A DNA stretch of 64,000 nt from an uncultured Ruminiclostridium sp. (GTDB lineage: Bacteria; Bacillota; Clostridia; Oscillospirales; Ruminococcaceae), in assembly GCA_947630175.1 (NCBI GenBank), contig CANRGJ010000001.1, positions 186,001 through 250,000 of the forward strand, given 5' to 3'. Positions 9,177-16,269 of this stretch are shown here, piece after piece (position 1 is the first letter of the stretch; the number at the start of each line of letters is the position of its first letter). A program made the position numbers and the translations under genes. A model generated the notes under the pieces. The model searched no databases, had not been told where the DNA came from, and saw only the letters and a list, made by a program, of their open reading frames with translations.

Positions 9177-9850
9177 CAGACGGAATATTTGTAAAAACTT
9201 ATGCTGCTCCTCCATTCAGCAGAAATGAAATTTTGAGATATTCGGGTATCAGGCAGGAAACGCCTGAGATGACCGAAATCGTTGAGGAATGCATAAAAGA
9301 AGCAACTGATAAAGCAGTATACAGGGTTTGTTACAGCGAAATTCCTATTCAAGTGATAAATGATGAAGTAGATTTCGGATTTGCAAAAGTTGTTTCTTCC
9401 GATCTATCAAAAAATCTGTATTTATGCAACAGCGCAGTGATTTTTGCTGCCACTGCGGGAATTGAGCTGGACAGGCTTACAGCAAAATACAGCAGGATTT
9501 CGCCTGCAAAAGCGCTGATTTTTCAGGGTATCGGCGCGGAGCGTATTGAATGCTTTTGCGATTTATTTAATAACGAAATATCCTGTTTGAAAGAAAAAGA
9601 AGGCAAATTCACAAGACCTCGTTTCAGTCCGGGATACGGAGATTTGCCTCTAAAATTTCAAAAGGATATTTTTAAATTCCTTGACTGTCCTGTAAAAATT
9701 GGGCTGACACTTAACGACAGTCTTTTGATGTCGCCTACGAAATCTGTAACGGCTATCATAGGAATAGGCAAAAATTCGTGCAGGACCGCCGACATTAACA
9801 AATGCGGAAAATGTTCATTAAAGGATTGCGAATATAGGAGAAATAAATGA
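9173..9850 (+). CDS. Stand-alone methionine synthase reactivation (AdoMet-binding) domain
   Basis: In classical MetH the C-terminal domain binds S-adenosylmethionine and re-methylates cob(II)alamin after accidental oxidation. This 225-residue protein matches that domain: it has RFSPGYGDLPL, which corresponds to the RxSPGY AdoMet signature, and NDSLLMSPTKSVTAIIGI. The C-terminus carries Cys-rich CGKCSLKDC, which might bind metal. The following metH lacks this domain, so the two together make a complete enzyme. It overlaps metF and metH by 4 bases each, consistent with equimolar synthesis. Split arrangements are known in Clostridia and Thermotogae. Confidence 0.85.
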   Translation: MTDGIFVKTYAAPPFSRNEILRYSGIRQETPEMTEIVEECIKEATDKAVYRVCYSEIPIQVINDEVDFGFAKVVSSDLSKNLYLCNSAVIFAATAGIELDRLTAKYSRISPAKALIFQGIGAERIECFCDLFNNEISCLKEKEGKFTRPRFSPGYGDLPLKFQKDIFKFLDCPVKIGLTLNDSLLMSPTKSVTAIIGIGKNSCRTADINKCGKCSLKDCEYRRNK

Positions 9851-12258
9851 AAATTACCGATTATATAAAAGAGAATTTTCTGTTTCTTGACGGGGGAATG
9901 GGTACTATGCTGCAATCTGCGGGATTGGCGGCAGGAGAGCTTCCTGAATACTGGAATATTACCCATTCTGATTTGATAACAAAAATTCATTCGGATTATT
10001 ATAATGCAGGGAGCAACGTTGTAAGCACAAACACTTTTGGTGCAAATTGCCTTAAATTTTCCGATACAGAGCTTGACGAAATAATAAAATCTGCTGTATC
10101 AAATGCGAAAAAAGCAAGAGAACAGTGTAAAGGTAAGGATAATAAGTGGATCGCTCTTGATATAGGTCCGACAGGAAAACTTTTAAAGCCTTTTGGCGAC
10201 CTTGACTTTGAAGATGCGGTCGCTGCATTCTCAAAAACGATGAAAATAGGAATAAAATACGGCGTTGACCTTATTTTTATCGAAACCATGAACGACAGCT
10301 ATGAAACTAAAGCCGCATTATTGGCGGCTAAAGAAAGCTGTGACCTTCCTGTTTTTGTTTCAAATGCATACGGTGAGGACGGAAAGCTGTTGTCAGGAAC
10401 TTCTCCTGCCGCAATGGTCGCAATGCTGGAAGGAATGGGTGCCGATGCGATAGGAGTAAACTGCTCACTGGGACCCAAGGCGTTAAGCGGCGTTGTAAAA
10501 GAATATATAAAATATTCCTCACTTCCAGTTATATTAAAGCCGAACGCAGGACTTCCCAAGTCAGTGAACGGGAAAACCGTTTATGATGTTTTGCCGCAAG
10601 AATTTGCAGAAGACGTAAACGAACTGATAAAGCAAGGAGTAAGAATAGCAGGCGGGTGCTGTGGAACAACACCTGAGTATATTTCCAAATTGGTGGAAAT
10701 CACTGATAAAACATCACCCGTTAAGCTGACAAAAAAAGAATATTCCTGCGTTTCCTCATATTCTGACGCAGTATTTTTCGGGAACGAACCTGTTCTTATA
10801 GGTGAGAGGATAAACCCCACAGGGAAAAAACGCTTTAAAGAGGCGCTGAAATCAAACGATATTGATTATATCCTTAAAGAGGGAATTGCACAGCAGGAAA
10901 AAGGCGTGCATATCCTTGACGTGAATGTGGGACTGCCTGAAATAGACGAGGTAAAAATGCTTGAGACCGCAGTTTGCGAGTTGCAGGCTATAATAAATTT
11001 ACCTCTTCAGATCGACACTTCCGATGTAAAAGCTATGGAAGCGGCTTTGCGCAGATATAACGGAAAAGCTATGATAAACTCCGTAAACGGCAAGCAAGAA
11101 AGCATTGAAACGGTATTTCCTCTTGTAAAAAAATACGGCGGTTTGGTGGTAGCTTTGACTCTTGATGAAAAAGGAATACCCGAAACAGCGGAAGAAAGAG
11201 TAAAAATTGCCGAAAAAATATTGGAGCAGGCAAAGCGTTACAGCATAGAAAAAAAGGACATAATATTTGATCCGCTGGCGATGACGGTAAGCGCAGACAA
11301 TAATGCGGCAAAGGAAACGCTGAAAGCGGTAGCAATGATAAAGGAAAAATTAGGCTGTAACACTTCCCTTGGAGTTTCCAACGTATCTTTCGGACTTCCG
11401 CAGAGAGATGTAATTAACAGTACATTCTTTGCTCTTGCATTGGGAAACGGCTTGTCTGCGGCTATAATGAACCCCTATTCGGCTGAAATGATGAAGACAT
11501 ATTATTCATATTGCGCCCTTAACGGTTTAGATGATAATTGCTCTGATTATATTTCATTTATTGAAACTGTTCCGCAGGTGAATACTGCTGTTGTCGAGGT
11601 GAAAACTACTGCGTCAGCACAATTAGAAGAATATCAAAGCAAACTTCAGCACGCTGTTATAAAAGGCTTAAAAGAAAAGGCGGCGCAAGTTACGCAAGAG
11701 CTTTTAAACATGGTCGAACCTCTTTCAATAGTGCAAAACGAAATAATTCCCGCTTTGAATATCGTAGGAGTTGGATTTGAAAACAAAACAATTTATCTAC
11801 CTCAGCTTTTGATGAGCGCAGAGGCGGCTAAATCAGCCTTTGAAACTATAAAGAAAGCAGTACCTCGTGGAGCATCGGATAAATGTAGCTTTGTAATTGC
11901 AACTGTAAAAGGCGATATTCATGATATTGGAAAAAATATTGTGAAATTATTGCTTGAAAATTACGGCTTTGATGTTACAGACCTTGGACGTGATGTTCCG
12001 CCAGAAACTATTGTAGAAAAGACGATAGAGCTACATGCTCCCATCGTAGGACTCAGCGCACTTATGACAACAACTGTTCCCGCTATGGAGGAAACCATCA
12101 AATTACTTCGCCAGAAAGCGCCTTGGTGTAAGGTCGTTGTTGGAGGGGCTGTCCTTAATCAGGAATATGCCGATAAGATTGGCGCTGACAAGTATGCAAA
12201 GGACGCTATGGAAACAGTCAGATATGCCGAAGAAATAAATTCGGCTATTAATAAATAA
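9847..12258 (+). CDS. metH: Cobalamin-dependent methionine synthase lacking the activation domain
   Basis: This 803-residue protein transfers a methyl group from 5-methyl-THF through cobalamin to homocysteine. Residues 1-290 are the homocysteine domain, with the zinc ligands in GVNCS and GGCCGTTPEYI. Residues about 310-570 are the pterin-binding domain (LIGERINPTGKKRFKEAL). Residues about 600-803 form the cobalamin cap and Rossmann domain with the base-off signature DIHDIGKNIV. It ends where the AdoMet domain would begin in an E. coli-type enzyme of about 1,200 residues. That domain is encoded by the preceding gene. The lipoprotein gene follows after 21 bases. Confidence 0.94.
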   Translation: MKITDYIKENFLFLDGGMGTMLQSAGLAAGELPEYWNITHSDLITKIHSDYYNAGSNVVSTNTFGANCLKFSDTELDEIIKSAVSNAKKAREQCKGKDNKWIALDIGPTGKLLKPFGDLDFEDAVAAFSKTMKIGIKYGVDLIFIETMNDSYETKAALLAAKESCDLPVFVSNAYGEDGKLLSGTSPAAMVAMLEGMGADAIGVNCSLGPKALSGVVKEYIKYSSLPVILKPNAGLPKSVNGKTVYDVLPQEFAEDVNELIKQGVRIAGGCCGTTPEYISKLVEITDKTSPVKLTKKEYSCVSSYSDAVFFGNEPVLIGERINPTGKKRFKEALKSNDIDYILKEGIAQQEKGVHILDVNVGLPEIDEVKMLETAVCELQAIINLPLQIDTSDVKAMEAALRRYNGKAMINSVNGKQESIETVFPLVKKYGGLVVALTLDEKGIPETAEERVKIAEKILEQAKRYSIEKKDIIFDPLAMTVSADNNAAKETLKAVAMIKEKLGCNTSLGVSNVSFGLPQRDVINSTFFALALGNGLSAAIMNPYSAEMMKTYYSYCALNGLDDNCSDYISFIETVPQVNTAVVEVKTTASAQLEEYQSKLQHAVIKGLKEKAAQVTQELLNMVEPLSIVQNEIIPALNIVGVGFENKTIYLPQLLMSAEAAKSAFETIKKAVPRGASDKCSFVIATVKGDIHDIGKNIVKLLLENYGFDVTDLGRDVPPETIVEKTIELHAPIVGLSALMTTTVPAMEETIKLLRQKAPWCKVVVGGAVLNQEYADKIGADKYAKDAMETVRYAEEINSAINK

Positions 12259-12279
12259 AAAACAAAGGAGACAAAAACT

Positions 12280-12741
12280 ATGAAAAAAACATTTAAAGGA
12301 AAAACTTCAATTTTGCTTTTGGCACTGTTTACTGCTGCGGTATTGACTTTTACAGCCTGCGCAAATAGCAAGGCTGAAAGTGAAAACAGCAGCAGCGCGG
12401 ATGCGTCCGTATCTTCCTCGGATAATAACAATGATATCACCGTTTTAGGCGAAGGAGAAACGGTATTTACGTTTTCAGTTACAGACGTTGACGGGAACGA
12501 AACTTTGTTTGAGATACATACCGATAAAACAACTGTCGGTGACGCTTTGACTGATGTTAAACTTATCTCTGGAGATGAAAGCGAATATGGGCTGTACGTC
12601 AAAACTGTCAACGGTATCACATTGGATTATGACACCGACGGAAAATACTGGGCTTTTTACATAAACGGCGAATATGCGTCAACAGGCGTTGATTCCACAA
12701 ATATAATGGCAGGAGATACGTATTCCTTCAAAGCTGAATAA
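12280..12741 (+). CDS. DUF4430 (transcobalamin-like) lipoprotein
   Basis: The 153-residue protein has a signal peptide with lipobox LTFTAC (Cys about residue 27). A Ser/Asp/Asn-rich linker follows, then a DUF4430-type domain (about 60-153) ending GKYWAFYINGEYASTGVDST. DUF4430 is related to the C-terminal domain of animal transcobalamin and intrinsic factor. It lies 21 bases after metH and 2 bases before an ECF S-component gene. I infer that it captures a corrinoid on the outer membrane face and passes it to the transporter. Direct evidence for the ligand is absent. AAAGGAG precedes the ATG. Confidence 0.8.
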   Translation: MKKTFKGKTSILLLALFTAAVLTFTACANSKAESENSSSADASVSSSDNNNDITVLGEGETVFTFSVTDVDGNETLFEIHTDKTTVGDALTDVKLISGDESEYGLYVKTVNGITLDYDTDGKYWAFYINGEYASTGVDSTNIMAGDTYSFKAE

Positions 12742-12743
12742 AA

Positions 12744-13259
12744 ATGAAACTATCTATTAAAGAAATTGCGCTGTTCAGTGTGCTGGGAGCGTTGATGTAT
12801 GCGTCAAAATTTCTTATGGAGGCGCTCCCTAATATTCATCTTCTGGGAACCTTTATTGTTGCAATTACTGTTGTATATAGAAAAAAAGCACTTTATCCTA
12901 TTTACGTTTATGTATTGTTGAACGGTTTATTTGCAGGCTTTGCAACGTGGTGGATACCATATCTCTATATCTGGACAATTCTTTGGGGAGCGGTTATGCT
13001 TTTTCCAAAAAACATACCGAATAAATTCAGACCGATAGTTTATATGACTGTATGCGCTTTGCATGGTTTTTTGTTTGGCACATTGTATGCTCCTGCTCAA
13101 GCGCTGTTGTTCGGCTTGTCGTTTAACGGAATGATAGCGTGGATAATTGCGGGTCTTCCGTTCGACGCAATTCACGGGATAAGCAATTTTATTTGCGGCA
13201 CGCTTATTTGTCCGTTGATTTATGTTTTAAAAAAGGCGGATAAATATATCGGAATTTAA
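12744..13259 (+). CDS. ECF transporter S component, candidate cobalamin (CbrT-like) importer
   Basis: The 171-residue integral membrane protein has five to six helices and the compact size of ECF substrate-binding subunits. Such subunits work with a shared EcfA1A2T module encoded elsewhere. Its start lies 2 bases after the DUF4430 stop. The placement after metF-metH and a transcobalamin-like lipoprotein points to a vitamin B12 or corrinoid substrate. Sequence alone does not fix the substrate. A strong terminator follows at once and ends the operon. Confidence 0.75.
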   Translation: MKLSIKEIALFSVLGALMYASKFLMEALPNIHLLGTFIVAITVVYRKKALYPIYVYVLLNGLFAGFATWWIPYLYIWTILWGAVMLFPKNIPNKFRPIVYMTVCALHGFLFGTLYAPAQALLFGLSFNGMIAWIIAGLPFDAIHGISNFICGTLICPLIYVLKKADKYIGI

Positions 13260-13263
13260 TATC

Positions 13264-13298
13264 AAAAAAGCAGAACATTTACTGTGTTCTGCTTTTTT
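13264..13298 (+). terminator. Terminator of the metF-metH-ECF operon
   Basis: A 14-bp stem, AAAAAAGCAGAACA with TGTTCTGCTTTTTT, and a 7-base loop, ending in a T-run. Confidence 0.9.
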
Positions 13299-13332
13299 CA
13301 ACTTTTAGTTGAATTTTTATATTACAACTTGT

Positions 13333-13361
13333 TTGTGTTTTATTAATTTTGATGTTAAAAT
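13333..13361 (+). promoter_or_regulatory. Promoter of the HTH-repeat gene
   Basis: TTGTGT (13333-13338), a 17-base spacer and TAAAAT (13356-13361). Confidence 0.5.
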
Positions 13362-13401
13362 ATACTCAGATCCCAAATCATTTGCAGAAAGGAAAAAGGT
13401 T

Positions 13402-14079
13402 ATGAAAATTATGATAGGTGAATTTATCAGGAACAGCCGCAGAGAAAGAAACATAAGCCAGGAAGTTCTTGCAGAGGAATTCGGAGTAAGTGTGCAGGCG
13501 GTGAGCAAATGGGAAACGGGAGCGTCGTTTCCTGATATAACGCTCTTGCCGACTATAGCCGAATATTTTGACGCTGATTTGAATGAATTATTTTTTTGCA
13601 GCAAATCGGAAAGTCAAAGCATATCATTTGATGAGATCACAGATGATGAGAGATTGAGGATAGTTCAGCTTAAAGGAAGAAAAATACTGTCTGTTGACCA
13701 ATATGATTCGAGTATTCGTATAATGCTTAAAACACAATTGGATAAATCTAACGATGGACCGACGGTTAATGTTGAAATTTGGGGAAATGCAGATATACAA
13801 GGCGATATCAACGGTGATCTCTCTGCCAAACAAGGCGTAAACTGCGGCAGAGTAGAAGGAAACGTAACCACAGAAAGTGGGATCAATTGCGGAGGCGTTG
13901 GAGGTAATGTAGACGCAGGCTGCGGAGTGAACTGCGGACACGTTGAAGGCAATGTAAATTCAGGCGGGGGAGTAAATTGCGGAGGAATTGGCGGTGATGT
14001 GACAGCTTCGCATGATATCCACTGTTCTGAAATCAAAGGAGATGTATCCTGCAAGGGAAATATTTTTTACGAAAAGTAA
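13402..14079 (+). CDS. XRE-family HTH regulator with a C-terminal 15-residue repeat (solenoid) domain
   Basis: Residues 1-62 form a Cro/C1-type helix-turn-helix (ISQEVLAEEFGVSVQAVSKWETG). A linker follows, then five 15-residue repeats of the pattern GVNCGxVxGNVxxxx from about residue 145 to the end. The regular turns with invariant Gly, Asn and Cys suggest a small right-handed beta-solenoid, like bactofilin or DUF4097-type tails. The start at 13402 is chosen because GAAAGGAAAAAGG precedes it; an upstream in-frame ATG at 13309 has no ribosome site and would overlap the promoter. The regulon and the signal are unknown. The repeated Cys could bind metal or sense redox state. Confidence 0.82.
   Translation: MKIMIGEFIRNSRRERNISQEVLAEEFGVSVQAVSKWETGASFPDITLLPTIAEYFDADLNELFFCSKSESQSISFDEITDDERLRIVQLKGRKILSVDQYDSSIRIMLKTQLDKSNDGPTVNVEIWGNADIQGDINGDLSAKQGVNCGRVEGNVTTESGINCGGVGGNVDAGCGVNCGHVEGNVNSGGGVNCGGIGGDVTASHDIHCSEIKGDVSCKGNIFYEK
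13834..14058 (+). repeat. Five 45-bp tandem coding repeats
   Basis: Units start at 13834, 13879, 13924, 13969 and 14014. Each encodes a variant of G(V/I)NCG..(G/E)G(N/D)V plus four variable residues; the fifth is degenerate (DIHCSEIKGDV). DNA identity between units is only moderate, so the repeat is old and held at the protein level. Confidence 0.9.
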
Positions 14080-14090
14080 TGCGAAATACG

Positions 14091-14118
14091 AAAAAGCTGA
14101 CAGAAGTGTCAGCTTTTT
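14091..14118 (+). terminator. Terminator of the HTH-repeat gene
   Basis: Stem AAAAAGCTGACA / TGTCAGCTTTTT with a GAAG loop and a T-run. Confidence 0.9.
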
Positions 14119-14142
14119 TATTTAAAATATTTTAAAAAATGT

Positions 14143-14171
14143 TTGAAAAATATTCCGAAAAATGTTATAAT
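14143..14171 (+). promoter_or_regulatory. SigA promoter of the topoisomerase pair
   Basis: TTGAAA (14143-14148), a 17-base spacer and TATAAT (14166-14171). Confidence 0.75.
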
Positions 14172-14221
14172 AATATGGTAATGCTTTTAAAAAAGCTATA
14201 TTAACGATTCGGAGTTTTAAA

Positions 14222-16216
14222 ATGGCAAAAAACAATTACGGTGATAACAGTATAGTTTCTCTTAAAGGTCCTGACCAGGTGCGCAAAAGACCTGCGGTAA
14301 TATTTGGCTCGGACGGCATAGAAGGCTGTCAGCATTCTGTATTTGAGATACTATCAAATTCTATTGATGAGGCCCGTGAAGGATACGGAAAGCATATTGA
14401 GATAACAAAATTTCTTGATAATTCAATAGAGGTGGTGGACAACGGCAGAGGTATCCCTATTGATTATAATACCAATGAGGAAAAATATAACTGGGAGCTT
14501 GCCTTCTGCACCTTATATGCAGGAGGAAAATATGACAATAACAGCGGTGACAATTATACCTTTGCACTTGGCTTGAACGGACTGGGACTTTGCGCAACGC
14601 AGTTTGCCTCCGAATATATGGAGGTAGTGAGCGACAACGGTACATGGCAGTATAATCTTCGCTTTGAAAAAGGCTTTAACGTAACCGTCAACGAAAACGA
14701 AAAAGGTTTCATAAGAAAAAAATCATCAGGACAAACAGGTACAAGAACAAAATGGAAACCAGATTTAGAGGTTTTCACACAGATTGATATTTCGGATGAC
14801 TATTTCTTTGATGTATTGCGCAGACAAGCTATTGTAAACGACGGACTGGAGTTTATTTTTAAGAAAGAGACGGCTCCCGGAGAATTTGAAGAACACAGAT
14901 TTTGTTATGAAAACGGAATAGATGATTACCTTGACGAGATAGCAGGTGAAGACGCATTGACAGTTTCTCAGCACTGGCAGGCTCAAAAGCAGGGGCGTGA
15001 CCGTGAGGACAGACCTGAATACAAGGTAAGGCTGCGTGTAGCGTTTGTTTTTTCAAACAAAGTAAATCTTATTGAGCATTATCATAACTCAAGCTGGCTG
15101 GAACACGGGGGAAGTCCCGACAAGGCTGTCAGACAAGCATTTGTATATCAGATAGACGCTTATCTCAAAAACAATAATAAATATCAAAAAAATGAAAGCA
15201 AAATTGCATTTAATGATATTGAGGACAGCCTTATACTGCTCTCATCAAACTTTTCCACTCAGACAAGCTATGAAAACCAGACCAAAAAAGCGATAAACAA
15301 CAAATTTATCCAGGAGGCTATGTCTGATTGGCTGAAACATAATCTTGAAGTTTACTTTATTGAAAATCCCGACGAGGCGATAAGAATATGCGAACAGGTG
15401 CTTGTAAATAAGCGTTCCAGAGAAAATGCCGACAAAATGAGGCAGAATATCAAGAAAAAGCTGGAGGGCAACATAGATCTAAGTAACCGTGTGGAAAAAT
15501 TCGTTGATTGCCGCAGCCGAGATGTTTCCAAACGTGAGCTTTATATAGTGGAAGGCGACTCGGCTATGGGCGCCGTAAAGCTGGCACGAGATTCTGAATA
15601 TCAGGCGATAATGCCAGTCAGAGGAAAGATATTGAATTGCCTGAAAGCAGGATATGATAAAATATTCAAAAGCGAGATAATAACCAATCTTCTGAAAGTG
15701 CTTGGCTGCGGTGTTGAAGTGCAGAGCAAAGCAAATAAAGACCTTTCAAATTTCAGCCTTGATAATCTTCGTTGGAACAAAATTGTTATCTGTACCGATG
15801 CGGATTATGACGGCTATCAGATAAGGACTCTTATTCTTGCTATGCTGTACCGACTTACTCCAACGCTGATACAACAAGGGTATGTTTATATTGCGGAATC
15901 TCCGTTGTATGAGATCGAATGTAAGGAGCAGACATATTTTGCATATACGGAATTAGAAAAAAACAGGATATTGAGTAGTATTGAGGGCAAGAAATACACC
16001 ATACAACGTTCAAAAGGTCTTGGTGAAAACGAACCCGAAATGATGTCGCTCACAACAATGAATCCTGATACAAGACGTTTGATAAAGGTCATGCCTGCCG
16101 ACGTTGAGGCAACACAGTATATATTTGATATGCTTATGGGCGATAATCTGTCTGCAAGAAAAGACTATATTGCCACATACGGCAGCAAATATCTTGATAT
16201 GATAGATGTAAGCTGA
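14222..16216 (+). CDS. Type IIA DNA topoisomerase, B subunit (GyrB/ParE-like, divergent)
   Basis: The 664-residue protein has the GHKL ATPase domain (NSIDEA, VVDNGRGIPID, LNGLGLCATQF), a transducer domain and the TOPRIM domain (YIVEGDSAMGA, TDADYDGYQIRTL). It hydrolyses ATP to drive strand passage. It departs from ordinary GyrB/ParE at conserved spots: EGDSAMGA replaces EGDSAGGS, and QRSKGLGENEPEM replaces QRYKGLGEMNPEQ. It is probably an accessory topoisomerase IV-type subunit and not the main gyrase; its partner is the next gene. The ATG follows CGGAG at a suitable distance. Confidence 0.88.
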   Translation: MAKNNYGDNSIVSLKGPDQVRKRPAVIFGSDGIEGCQHSVFEILSNSIDEAREGYGKHIEITKFLDNSIEVVDNGRGIPIDYNTNEEKYNWELAFCTLYAGGKYDNNSGDNYTFALGLNGLGLCATQFASEYMEVVSDNGTWQYNLRFEKGFNVTVNENEKGFIRKKSSGQTGTRTKWKPDLEVFTQIDISDDYFFDVLRRQAIVNDGLEFIFKKETAPGEFEEHRFCYENGIDDYLDEIAGEDALTVSQHWQAQKQGRDREDRPEYKVRLRVAFVFSNKVNLIEHYHNSSWLEHGGSPDKAVRQAFVYQIDAYLKNNNKYQKNESKIAFNDIEDSLILLSSNFSTQTSYENQTKKAINNKFIQEAMSDWLKHNLEVYFIENPDEAIRICEQVLVNKRSRENADKMRQNIKKKLEGNIDLSNRVEKFVDCRSRDVSKRELYIVEGDSAMGAVKLARDSEYQAIMPVRGKILNCLKAGYDKIFKSEIITNLLKVLGCGVEVQSKANKDLSNFSLDNLRWNKIVICTDADYDGYQIRTLILAMLYRLTPTLIQQGYVYIAESPLYEIECKEQTYFAYTELEKNRILSSIEGKKYTIQRSKGLGENEPEMMSLTTMNPDTRRLIKVMPADVEATQYIFDMLMGDNLSARKDYIATYGSKYLDMIDVS

Positions 16217-16269
16217 CAGGACCAAAACGTATAAAATAATAAGGAGAGCTTTTAAAGCAAATTAAGACA

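Noticed and set aside
13834-14058. Possible CRISPR-like or DNA-level repeat array
   Set aside because: The 45-bp periodicity is coding: units are in frame, diverged at third positions and have no spacers.
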